Part shown: positions 23,041 to 33,200 of the stretch, one piece after another | Numbering within the stretch: position 1 is the first letter of the stretch | How the letters are laid out: every line of letters starts with the position of its first letter | Assembly: GCF_037975245.1 (NCBI RefSeq) | Contig: NC_092566.1 | Location: forward strand, 2,170,001-2,234,000 | Length of the DNA stretch: 64,000 nt | Direction: 5' to 3' | Source of the DNA: Apostichopus japonicus | Lineage: Eukaryota; Echinodermata; Holothuroidea; Aspidochirotida; Stichopodidae | Notes under the pieces: generated by a model | Seen by the model: the letters and a program-made list of their open reading frames with translations, nothing else | What the model was told of the DNA's origin: nothing | The model's database searches: none | Made by a program: the position numbers and the translations under genes

Positions 23041-24774
23041 ATGAAGACGCCCTCTTTCTACAGGATCCTGGCCTTACTCTTTACCCTGGTAGGGATCGTT
23101 CATTGTCAGCCGCAATGTCCCACTATTTGTACCTGTTCTCCTGATCCTGTATTGAATACTGGGGTAATTGACTGCAGTAATCGCGGTTTGACATCCATAC
23201 CGGATAATTTGGTTTATCCATTCGGAGGTACTATTGGTAAGATAGACCTATCAAACAACATGTTGACTACACTAGATATCGATCGGTTGTTCACGCTTCT
23301 TAGAGGTAGCCAGGTCGAGGCACTTGACTTCAGTTCAAACTTAATATCTGACGTCACTGGAACATTTGATGCACTCGACGGGAAAGATTATGTAACCCTG
23401 AATCTGTCCAGTAATGCGTTCACATCTTTCCCGGAGAATGTCATTCCCGTTAATCACCTTCGCAACGAACTCGTCCTTGATTTCTCGAACAACCGGTTAA
23501 CCGAATTAACTCGACATATTTTTGCTGGAGGTAATGATCCTACCCTGTTTGGGTTTCAATTCCTCGCCAGAAATAACTTAATCAATCGAATAGATGACGA
23601 AACCTTTCAAGGAGTTGAAATCGTAGATACAATTCTAGATTTGAGGTCTAATCTCTTGACTACTCTCTCACCGACCTTCCAAAGCCCAGTTGGAGTCCGA
23701 GAATTGCGTTTCTCGGGTAACCCTTGGAACTGTGACTGTAATCTTCGATGGATTATTAATCCTATGCGATTTCTTGTCAACCACACATCGACGGATCCTC
23801 CTAATTGCGTAACACCAGTTGCAATTCAGGGTAGACCTATATTTAGTCTAACATCAAATGAATTTACCTGTCTACCATTCCAACAGGGTCCGCTTCAAAG
23901 AAACATTGTCAACCCAGATAGCTTTACTTTGAGTTGTCCAGCTTCAGCCGATCCACCCACACCTGAGATCAGCTGGACTGTCTGGTTACCCTGTCCTAAT
24001 GGTGGTGACCCTCTAGAGTTGTTTTTTACCTCCGATGAGATTACTTTGAGTGATATCGACACTAATCCTAGGGCGGCATTTAGATGTACAGCAATTAATA
24101 ACGCTGGAAGTGTGGACTTCGACCTGGATATTCGAGTCGACGGTGAGAAAGGTATTGATATCCCAGGAACGTCAAATGTAGTGCCTCCTGACAACCCTGG
24201 AGAACCTCGTGTAGAGAGCACAATGGCTACCACAAAGAGTGTTTCTGGTGTTGTTACAGTAGGTGGTGACGGAGATGGGTCCTCCACAGTCGGTGGTAAC
24301 GATGATAAGCGTTCGGAATCACCGAATCGCCCCGTGGCTAGTATTATCATACTCGTTATAATACTCATTATTTCTTGGAGTATAATTGGATTTTTAATCT
24401 ACCGTATATGGCGATTAAAGAAGGAAGCCAGTGCAGTGGGTAAGCGACCACCTACCGAATCAGATTCAAACGGAAATACCGCCAAAGCTGTCCCTAAAAA
24501 CGGTATCTATAATGACGTAACGCATAACCAGGGCTGGAAGGGGTCAACAATTCATCCAGAGTTGTCAAGTGCACCAACCTATGCGGCGCCTGAAAAGACG
24601 AGACACGTGAAACCATCCGTACCTTTGAAACCACCTTCACTAAATAAACCAGCTCCACCACCTAAGCCCAAATCGAACCCATACCAGTACAATACCGAGT
24701 ACGTTGACCCGCCCCTCAGGTTTGGAGCTCATAATGGGGGATATAGCTACCATAATGATGACAGTGCAGCATAA
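23041..24774 (+). CDS. LRR-Ig transmembrane receptor-like protein (gene B)
   Basis: The 577-residue protein has a signal peptide (1-22, HC|QPQC). An LRR N-cap (C26, C30, C32, C45) precedes about six leucine-rich repeats, an LRR C-cap (NPWNCDCNLRWI, C231, C233, C256, C277) and one Ig-like domain (C299, C349; the usual Tyr before the second Cys is Phe). A Ser/Thr/Gly-rich stalk (about 377-430), a membrane segment (433-454) and a 120-residue tail follow. The tail has proline-rich SH3-type motifs (VPLKPP, PAPPPKPK) and several tyrosines (GIYNDV, PYQYNTEYVDPP). The start at 23041 is preferred over an upstream in-frame ATG at 23002, because a TTTTTTCAG acceptor (ends 23022) separates them and gene C has the same arrangement. 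The ectodomain nearly matches gene C, which is convergent 5.9 kb away. It is a likely cell-surface recognition or adhesion protein; ligand unknown. Confidence 0.93.
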   Translation: MKTPSFYRILALLFTLVGIVHCQPQCPTICTCSPDPVLNTGVIDCSNRGLTSIPDNLVYPFGGTIGKIDLSNNMLTTLDIDRLFTLLRGSQVEALDFSSNLISDVTGTFDALDGKDYVTLNLSSNAFTSFPENVIPVNHLRNELVLDFSNNRLTELTRHIFAGGNDPTLFGFQFLARNNLINRIDDETFQGVEIVDTILDLRSNLLTTLSPTFQSPVGVRELRFSGNPWNCDCNLRWIINPMRFLVNHTSTDPPNCVTPVAIQGRPIFSLTSNEFTCLPFQQGPLQRNIVNPDSFTLSCPASADPPTPEISWTVWLPCPNGGDPLELFFTSDEITLSDIDTNPRAAFRCTAINNAGSVDFDLDIRVDGEKGIDIPGTSNVVPPDNPGEPRVESTMATTKSVSGVVTVGGDGDGSSTVGGNDDKRSESPNRPVASIIILVIILIISWSIIGFLIYRIWRLKKEASAVGKRPPTESDSNGNTAKAVPKNGIYNDVTHNQGWKGSTIHPELSSAPTYAAPEKTRHVKPSVPLKPPSLNKPAPPPKPKSNPYQYNTEYVDPPLRFGAHNGGYSYHNDDSAA

Positions 24775-24957
24775 TCCGTAGAAATGAGACCAACATGACA
24801 AGCGATTATAGGAGATTATTCAATTAATAATTCAGATCCACTTGCTTTAGCACAAGCAATGGGTTCATATTATATAGGCGTGACACCTCTCTGTGGTAAA
24901 TTTCCCTATTTTCAATCCGGTTCTAGGAATGAGGGTTAGTCTATAAATTGTGCTTCC

Positions 24958-24963
24958 AATAAA
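24958..24963 (+). terminator. Poly(A) signal of gene B
   Basis: AATAAA lies 184 bp after the stop codon of gene B, a reasonable 3'-UTR length. Confidence 0.6.
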
Positions 24964-27377
24964 GTAATAGTATACCGTAAACGCAATATATAATCGTATA
25001 CCTTGTTGTTTACTGTTGTTCTTCACCGTTATTATTAACTGTTGTTGTTTACTGTTATTGCATATTGTTTTTGTTTACTGTCGTTGAATGTTGGTGTTTA
25101 ATGTTTATTTCTGTATTCAGATGCTACTCATTGGTTTGGTTTTATTTACATTGGTATAGAGATTACTATAAGAGTGACGAAAAGTTTCCAACGACTTTAA
25201 AAGTGTATAGCCTAAGATAAACACCGGTACTGGACGTCAAGACAGTTCAATTTTCATTATAAATAGGGTTAAAAATATGATAGATCGTCAAAGGACTTTT
25301 TATCATTACAATTAGGCCTATACCATTTATGAAATCATTTTCATTATTTAGACAACTTGACTACAGACTTTTTATTTTCGGTCAAACTGTCGTTATGTAT
25401 AAGTGCCTATTAGAGCACACGCAACAATGGCTTCGGCTTCCACTGCCGATAGTTATTACCGGAACAAAACAATAGGAAATGCGAAAAACTTTTTGTGTTA
25501 ACACTGATAATTTAAACAAAATATTTTGCCATTTATTACAAGAATGAAAAGGGATAAATTCGTTTGGATTTCTTTCTGTTTATTCCCGGGTTTTTTGCGT
25601 CATTAATTGCTTTGTAGATACTTGAGTATATAGTTGTATATAATTAAAGGCGAATATTTTACAAATTAAAACTCAAAGTATACAAACATAGCTAGAAGCT
25701 TTTTTATATATATTAGGACTGATGCATACTGAATCTCATCACAGAGACTACGTACATTGATGAACCCGTATATTAAACTGTGGTAGGTTACTATGCCAGG
25801 CATTAAGGTAACGCGCTTATACTTTATAAGCCTAAGTCATGATTTTAGAGAACAAAACCGCCATATATGGAATATAATCGCGATGTTATCATTAATAGTG
25901 TTATAGTATACCGTGTACACAGTGTGATATGTAGTCTCAATTGAAATACACAATGCGTGTGTTTTATGTTTTTTGTTTTTTTGTACCATGCAGTTGTAAA
26001 TAGAACAAAGAATTTGTATACAATAGAAATATTTGTAATGTTATCATTTGGAACTTGTTGTGTTTGTAAATGTTATCCCCGTGCCTGACCCCTATTTCCG
26101 TCCCATCCGTACCAAAGATATTGCCGTTTTATATAACAACTCACAACCCAGTTAATTGAAAGTAGACAGAAAAGTGAATATACAAGGTTGGATACTCAAT
26201 ATTATTCACGGACGTTTATGCATAGGTATTATCTTCAAGTTATTAATGGTTCTCCAAGTTAAAAGGCGGGGTGGGTTCTGAGCCAACCTCATTCACGTGT
26301 TTAAGCGATTTGATCAACAATCGCGGATAGTCTGTGGTATAACCTTTTCAAAATCTAAATCCTAATTCTTTAATACAGTGCCATCATTAATTGGTCGAAT
26401 TTCTTGATTTTGGATACACATACATATAAGGAAGTACCATTTTGTGAGTCTCCAGAGTCGTTCGATAGTGACAAACTGTCTCCCTAAAACCGGTCCAGTA
26501 AGGCTTAATTTCGAAAGCAAGGTACGACAACGAAAAGATGCATAGAAAAAAATGCAACAGAACCCTGAAGATATAGTTTATCAATATTGTAATTATCAAG
26601 CGAGAAAGGTTTTTTTTCTTCTATTGCATGGCCCAATTAGTCTTCCGTAGATCAGTACAACAACACTATGACGGCTTTTAGTGTTACACGTTATGCACTA
26701 TTCCGCTAGCACCGTAATCTCAACATTGAACATTTCTCTCACTCCTCCATCTAAACTCCTCTAACTTACTCTATATTGAGGTGTTTATTTTCATTTCCAG
26801 CTTCGTATTCAAAGACAAAATTTGCATATTGAGTAATGTGAGAAATTCTCGATAAATTGAAAAATCGCAACGTGTTTTTAACCTTTCTGCTTTATTCAAT
26901 ATGTGTTTTGACGTCATACTGCAAATACCTCACTTCATAGAATACTGGAATGCGGGGGAAAAAATACTCCGTTGATTGTTTCATACTCCAATAGGTTTGT
27001 ATCAGTCGCTTCCTTATTTGGACATGTGGTTAATTGTACGTCTCTTGTGTTGTGACTGGTTCAGTCAAATTTAAGACTGGAAAACTTACTTTACACAACA
27101 TAGTCTGTAATATCACATTACTGCTTCTACTTCTATACATAACTCAACATAATAGGCAGGGGATCGTATGTCCGAATCATCATGAGTCAAGGTGTGCTGA
27201 AAGCGAACGCTGAGGATCGTGGGTCACGTGCACAAGATGCAAAATATTCAAACCTCCATGCAATCAGCCCCGCTGCACTCTCCCTCCGCCATTCCCTGGA
27301 CCTCATCCCTATAACAAACATAACTCAGTTTGTTGCCGATTAGAAATCAGAGGCAACCATATACAGCACCTAACCCA
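24964..27377. other. Intergenic, no gene recognised
   Basis: AT-rich DNA. TGTTGTTTACTG-like words recur at about 25009-25100, a decayed short repeat. No supported gene. Confidence 0.4.
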
Positions 27378-27420
27378 GGCGCGTATCCAGGGGGCGTTGG
27401 GGGCACGTCCCCCGGGTAAG
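27378..27420 (+). mobile_element. hAT-like left terminus, truncated
   Basis: CAGGCGCGTATCCAGGGGG resembles the tip of the element at 4177. It runs directly into a purine-rich GAAA/GGAA tract (27420-27520), and no right end follows. Confidence 0.5.
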
Positions 27421-27520
27421 AAAAAGAAGAGAGAAAAAAGGGAGGGAAGAAAAAAAGTAAAAAAACGGAAGAAAAGAGGAGGAGGAGAGGAAGGAATGGA
27501 AAAGAAAAAGAAGAAAGAGG
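27421..27520. repeat. Purine-rich low-complexity tract
   Basis: About 100 bp of almost pure A/G on the plus strand. Overlapping frames on both strands arise only from this composition. Confidence 0.8.
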
Positions 27521-28466
27521 GCAATTCCGTAAAGTCGGACGTACATTTCGGACAGTTTGTTGATCCATATCTCAATGGCTATATATAGGAGATTACTTTT
27601 TATTTGGGTTTTGTGTAACATCTGCCTTGTATTATTCTGTATGGAGTTTCATTTCTTGCCCATCTAAATAACTACAAAAATACTAAAACAACCTCCCTGT
27701 GACGGACGTACCTAGAGAAAGTGACTTTTTCAGATCGTATTTTTCTTTTGAAAATTTCTGTGAATTGGAATGGGATACAATTAAAAACTACTATACATGT
27801 TATCAAGAAGACTCTTAACTACCCATATCAGTAAACAAGCAGTTGAAACATTTATCACTTAACGGCAATATTTTCAAAAATTCCTTTGTGACGGACGTAC
27901 AATTTTTTGTGACGGACGTACATTTGTGATAGTAAATGTACGTCCGTCACAAACCAAAGCACTACTTGATATGCCTAAAAGTTCAGTTTGTGACAGGGCT
28001 TCACCCAGGGTTTCCATTGTTGACAGCTGTACACAATAATGCAGCATTTAACTGTGCCTAATGGAACAACTTAGGTAAAAGTAATAGTGAAACGAAGGTA
28101 CACCCTCTCACAAAATTGGAAATATGTATTTCACTTTAAGTTGTATGCAAAACATCACATGTAATAATAAGCTCAATTAAAATTGTGTGTTCATCATTTC
28201 AAACAATACAGATGTAAGACCCCTAGGGTGTTGAAGTTCTCTGTGCGTCAGAGTGGGTCAGAAGGATGGGCCTTTATTAACATTAGGATGGCATGAACAC
28301 CAAAACCATTTTTCTTTCACTTTTCTTCACACGTGACAATTTTTTAAATTAAAATACATGTACTGCAAGCTTTTGTATGCATGATATAGCAGCACTTTTC
28401 AACAAACAAGAATTTCAGAACTTCAGATGTGTGATGCAGTATGTTGCATTGCTTCAGGAATTCTTA

Positions 28467-29856
28467 GGCTGTATTCACATTGGATCCCGTTTTTGGTCCT
28501 GTGTTGACAATTTAACCACATATATGTTATACCAAAATCTCCGATAGTGTTCACACTTGAAGTCCTGCTCCAGCTCTGATTGCCCACTCTGGACAGGAAG
28601 TCACAATATTTGTAGGGTTACTCACATAGAAGTGCGAATGCACAAAGTGTATTGTACATTTTCTATAAAGATGAGTGTCACTAACTTCTGCATGCAATGG
28701 ATATTCAAGCTTTGATGTGAAAGAATTCAGTGTTAACCATGGTGTACATACTATGGAGTGCAAAAAGTTATTCAGAGGTGACTGCAATAACTGGCAATAG
28801 TTCTTAATCTATTGTTAAGACACCGAGATACAGAGGCACACCCTTGGTTAGTATAGCAACTATGGAACATGTCAGGCGCGTAGCCAAGGGGGGGGGGGCG
28901 AAGGGGGCACCCGCCCCCCCCCCCCTTGAGCATATTTTTAAAAAAATGTTTTAATGTTTTTATGATATCGCTAGTATTTGCAAAGGAGAAAATGCTAAGA
29001 TGCAACTTACAAGGCCTGGGAAGTGCCATTTCCAGCGACCTGGGAGGCATTTTTAGCCAAAATTTTCTTGTACGCTTCGCGCCAATTATGGTGGCGCTAC
29101 GCTTATATAGTTTGCAATGCCGAATCTACAGTTTCGCCCCTCCCTTAGCAAATTCCTGGCTACGCGCCTGGAACATGTAATAAAGTAATTTACACAAACA
29201 CTGTGAAGTTAAGGATGAACCTTCTGGTAACTCTGTCCACCAACACATAAAACTCTGAGCACATGTGGTTTCAAAATAAACTTTTCTCCCACATAATAAT
29301 ACCAGAAACCCAACACAGAAAGTAACAAACGTGTAGCAAATGTAGAACAAATTACATAACAACAATAACATGCATACTACAGCAGTAACAAATACTAACA
29401 ATTGCAATAACAGTTGTCGATGAACCTTTGACAATCTTCCTACCAAAACTGATTTATTATTTTGCTCAAAACTGGTTGAACACGGTGTAATAAATATGTT
29501 GGAATATCAAAGGAAACCTTATGGACAGAAGGAAGAATAAATGGCAGAATTACAAAGAAACAATGTTGTCACGAAAACAAAACGAATTTGTAGCTAATAG
29601 TTACATATATGTTCATGGTTAATTTGATTAACAGTGCGTGAAACAGGCATGGTGTTATGGAGTTAATTTGACCTTGATCTCCGGTCACCTTGGTCCTGAG
29701 TGTTCACACTCTGGAACTGATATCCCCCAGAACAGGGGACCAACATGTCGCGATTTGACCATGAGTAGGAGAGTGATTATACTGGGATGTTGATCTCGAG
29801 CAGGGGATATGATTCGATCGGATCCCCTCTGTGCATTTTTCTAATGTGAACAAGGC
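28467..29856. mobile_element. Possible nested inverted-repeat element
   Basis: The left edge reads GGCTGTATTCACATTGG and the right edge, reverse complemented, GCCTTGTTCACATTAG. The arms also share TTTGGTCCT/TTGGTCC and GTGTTCACACT further in. It contains the 298-bp hAT-like MITE at 28873. Superfamily and duplication are uncertain. Confidence 0.35.
28873..29170 (+). mobile_element. hAT-like MITE, CAGGCGCGTAGCC family (copy 2)
   Basis: The 298-bp copy is nearly identical to 4177-4474. It has an exact 8-bp duplication, GAACATGT, at 28865-28872 and 29171-29178, which sets the ends precisely. Its orientation is the same as copy 1. The exact duplication and close similarity suggest fairly recent movement. 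Confidence 0.95.
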
Positions 29857-30306
29857 TTTTAGATGAAAGTGTCATATCAATGTTGGCAATAGCATACTGT
29901 ACATGTAGTTCATTAACGTGCCATTTATTTGATATATTACCAAGTACTAACCAATAACAGAATATGCTGGTTGATAGTTGACACTGAAGTATGCAGTGTG
30001 AATACCTCTACAGTTATGCTTATGGAACAACCATAAAACTCCCTGTCTGTGTATATGGGATTTATCATTAAATTTAGAAGGAATGTAGTGATTAACATTT
30101 TAGAAAACATTGTGTATCTAAACAAAACTAATGTGACGGACGTACGCGTGACGGACGTACGGAAAATACGTACGTCTGTCACAGCATTTTCTGCAAAAAT
30201 CATTTCGTAGAAGAAAATATAGATACTTCTGATGTTATGCGGTGGCCTAGTTTGAACGTTGGAAGTACAATAAACAATGGCGAAGCTTAATCTCGAAATG
30301 TCGCCT

Positions 30307-30312
30307 TTTATT
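30307..30312 (-). terminator. Possible poly(A) signal of gene C
   Basis: TTTATT on the plus strand (AATAAA on minus) lies about 355 bp beyond the gene C stop codon. Confidence 0.4.
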
Positions 30313-30666
30313 TTGTGAGTTTCTTTTATCCCTGATTTAATCTCCAAAGACGTTCCAAGACATCTGAAAAGTCACTAATTCATTTTATATACACGAATTA
30401 AATGAACAAACATTTTACAAACCACACCAGCCCAAGAAATAGATACAACAAATATTGTTCGTCTTTCACTCATCAAAATCCGATCACTATGAAGAAAAGA
30501 TTGTAAGTTGATACTTGTATTTGAGTAACTTATATCAAAATATCACGCGTAAAATGGTGTTGTTCCTTTAATTACTAAATGAATTTCAAGTTCATTTGAA
30601 AACGTCTAAATTAACACTGTTAATAATCCAAATATCTTTTTAAACACGTCTCAACCCTCATATCAG

Positions 30667-32367
30667 TTAATTTTTCGGTTCTAAGTAAGCATTTTCTTGA
30701 TCAGTTATGTAATAGTAAGCACTGTCATTTACCATGGGTTTCGTGCCTGAACTAACACCTGCCTTATTAGAGGGCGGTACAGCTGGTTTGACGGGTAACT
30801 GCTTTATCGATTGCGGCATGTGTCCAGTGTCTTCATACTCATCCTGAGGAAGGTCCAGTGAAAGGGGATGACCAGGAGTTCCCGCCATCTCGTTCTTCTG
30901 CCTTTTCTTGATATTGTAGTATGACGCTGGTTCTACACCAGAAACTGATGGTTTATATTGGTCAGATGGAGCGTTTTTCGATGATTTTATCTGGGCCGTA
31001 CATGAACACTTCTTCTTTAGGTTCCAGTTTTGATGAATCGTAAAACCTGTTACGCACCACGAAATAATCATTAATACAATTACAACGACGAGACCACACA
31101 GTAGTCCTATTGGTAATGACGTTTCGTTGACCACGATGCCTCCTGTGATGTACATCGGTGTTGGACTATGACCAGTGGTAAAAAAAGTATTCCCTGAAGA
31201 AGGTGTATAAATGGGCTTATGGGATGACGAGGGTATATTTACTGGGATATCTATGCCTTTCTCACCGTCGACTCGAATATCCAGGTCGAAGTTCACACTT
31301 CCAGCGTTATTAATTGCTGTACATCTAAACGCCGCCCTGGGATTAGTGTCGATATTACTCAAAGTAATCTCATCGGAGGTGAAAAACAACTCTAGTGGGT
31401 CACTACCATTAGGACAGGGTAACCAGACAGTCCAGCTGATCTCAGGTGTGGGTGGATCGGCTGAAGCTGGACAACTCAGAGTAAAGCTATCTTGGTTGAC
31501 AATGTTTCTTTGAAGCGGACCCTGTTGGAATGGTAGACAGGTAAATTCATTTGATGTTAGACTAAATATAGGTCTACCCTGAATGGCAACTGGTGTTACG
31601 CAATTAGGAGGATCCGTCGATGTTTGGTTGACGAGAAATCGCATAGGATCCATAATCCATCGAAGATTACAGTCACAGTTCCAAGGGTTACCCGAGAAAC
31701 GCAATTCTTGGACTCCAGCTGGGCTTTGGAAGGTCGGTGAGAGAGAAGTCAAGAGATTGGACCTCAAATCTAGAATTGTATCTACGGTCGCAACACCTTG
31801 AAAGGTTTCGTCATCTATTCGATTGATTAAGTTATTTCTGGCGAGGAATTCAAACCCAAACAGGGTAGCATCATTACCTCCAGCAAACATATGTCGAGTT
31901 AATTCGGTTAACCGGTTGTTCGAGAAATCAAGAATGAGTTGGCTGCGTTCGTGTGTAACGGGAATGACCTCATTCGGGAAAGAAGTGAATGCATTACTGG
32001 ACAGATTCAGCGTTACATAATCTTTCCCGAAGGCTGCATCAAAGGTTCCAGTGACGTCAGATATTAAGTTTGAACTGAAGTCAAGTACCTCGACCCGGTT
32101 ACCTCTAAGAAACGTGAACACCCGATCGATATCTAGTGTAGTCAACATGTTGTTTGATAGGTCTACCTTATCAATAAACCCTCCTGGTGGATAAAACAAA
32201 TCATCCGGTATGGATGTCAAACCGCGATTACTGCAGTCAATTACCCCAGTATTCAATACAGGATCAGGATAACAGGAACAAACAGTGGGACATGGCAGCT
32301 GACAATGAACGATCCCTACCAGGGTAAGGAGTATGGCCAGGATCCTGTAGAAAGAGGGCGTCTTCAT
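30667..32367 (-). CDS. LRR-Ig transmembrane receptor-like protein (gene C)
   Basis: The 566-residue protein has the same layout as gene B: signal peptide (1-22), LRR N-cap (C26, C30, C32, C45), about six LRRs, LRR C-cap (C231, C233, C256, C277) and Ig-like domain (C299, C349). A stalk (377-417) and membrane segment (about 418-441) precede a 125-residue tail. By eye about 42 of the first 376 residues differ from B. The stalk then has no visible match, and the membrane segment keeps only IISWxxxGFxI...W.LKK. The tail carries SAYYYI (549-554), which fits the ITIM consensus, plus ASYYNI (481-486), DEYED and VKPAVPP. The ATG at 32367-32365 follows an acceptor TTCTTTCCAG (ends 32387), so the longer upstream frame opening with TTG at 32457 is intron. 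Function inferred: surface recognition; signalling through tail tyrosines is possible but unproven. Confidence 0.93.
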   Translation of the reverse strand: MKTPSFYRILAILLTLVGIVHCQLPCPTVCSCYPDPVLNTGVIDCSNRGLTSIPDDLFYPPGGFIDKVDLSNNMLTTLDIDRVFTFLRGNRVEVLDFSSNLISDVTGTFDAAFGKDYVTLNLSSNAFTSFPNEVIPVTHERSQLILDFSNNRLTELTRHMFAGGNDATLFGFEFLARNNLINRIDDETFQGVATVDTILDLRSNLLTSLSPTFQSPAGVQELRFSGNPWNCDCNLRWIMDPMRFLVNQTSTDPPNCVTPVAIQGRPIFSLTSNEFTCLPFQQGPLQRNIVNQDSFTLSCPASADPPTPEISWTVWLPCPNGSDPLELFFTSDEITLSNIDTNPRAAFRCTAINNAGSVNFDLDIRVDGEKGIDIPVNIPSSSHKPIYTPSSGNTFFTTGHSPTPMYITGGIVVNETSLPIGLLCGLVVVIVLMIISWCVTGFTIHQNWNLKKKCSCTAQIKSSKNAPSDQYKPSVSGVEPASYYNIKKRQKNEMAGTPGHPLSLDLPQDEYEDTGHMPQSIKQLPVKPAVPPSNKAGVSSGTKPMVNDSAYYYITDQENAYLEPKN

Positions 32368-32387
32368 TGTGATACTAAAGTATGACC

Positions 32388-33200
32388 TGGAAAGAAACAT
32401 AAAATATGAAGTGAACACTAATACCAAAAAATACAAATAATGTGAAACTTGTAACAATGTTATTTCGCACGATACGGTATATTGAGATTATTTGGACAAT
32501 GTCGAAAGAAGGGATGTGGGTGTGGCATAAGATCATTTTAGAAGACAGTCTTAATCTGTTAACTGTGAGACATATTCCACATCAGTATAACCTATCTGTA
32601 CTGAACTAAATATAAATGCACAATCCAAATCCTTTCTTAAAGGTATATTTAAAAGAATTTTTTTTTTTTTTTAGTTTGCTATTTTTGTAAAATATTTCTT
32701 ATGCTAAAATACGATGCCGATTCAGTGAATTAGATTGACTAAAGTTAATTTTCAAATAATAAAGTAAAAATACGATTATTCGGGTTGTCTCAATTGGCAA
32801 TTCAGTCATTAAAACATCAAACAAAATAAACGATGCTTAAAGATCATTAGTATTGGCCCCGAATTTTTGCATGCTAATAATTGCTAAAAGTTTCCTAACT
32901 TTTCAAATAAAAATACTTCCCGAAAGGCTCTGAGCCTCCAAATATTTCCAGTCATTACGGAGTACTAGAAATGAAAATTAAAGACTCACTGATCATAACA
33001 ACGTTACGATGGGGCAGTAAACTGCTTGTTGAAAAGTAAGCATGTATGGTTGGACCAATATCTCGTGAGTTATTTAGGATAACTTTGAATGATCAATCTC
33101 TGAAATATTGCCATTTTTTAAAGACAGAAGACGTTGATGTTCATTACGTATTTTTTTATAGCTTTGTAAGCCAATACGAATTAATACCAGCGACGCAACT
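32388..33200. other. 5' intron of gene C and intergenic DNA
   Basis: Just upstream of the acceptor (about 32390-32455) the minus strand is recognisably homologous to the intron end of gene B (ACAAGTTTCACATTATTTG against ACACGTTTCAAACTATTTA). The remainder is AT-rich with a T-run near 32658-32672 and no gene. Confidence 0.5.

Larger units (their letters stand above)
27698..30183. mobile_element. Possible 2.5-kb element bounded by TGTGACGGACGTAC clusters
   Basis: TGTGACGGACGTAC or a one-base variant occurs at 27698, 27887, 27908, 30132 and 30147, and inverted at 27938-27951 and 30170-30183. Copies are confined to the two ends of this interval, consistent with subterminal repeats of a non-autonomous DNA transposon. 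Nested insertions lie inside. The exact ends and a target duplication were not established. Confidence 0.45.

Noticed and set aside
23895-24368. 157-residue minus-strand frame
   Set aside because: Antisense shadow of gene B; the similar shadow at 31211-31513 mirrors gene C.
32368-32457. 30-residue N-terminal extension of gene C starting at TTG
   Set aside because: It crosses the acceptor TTTCCAG, lacks an ATG, and the signal peptide begins properly at the ATG at 32367-32365.
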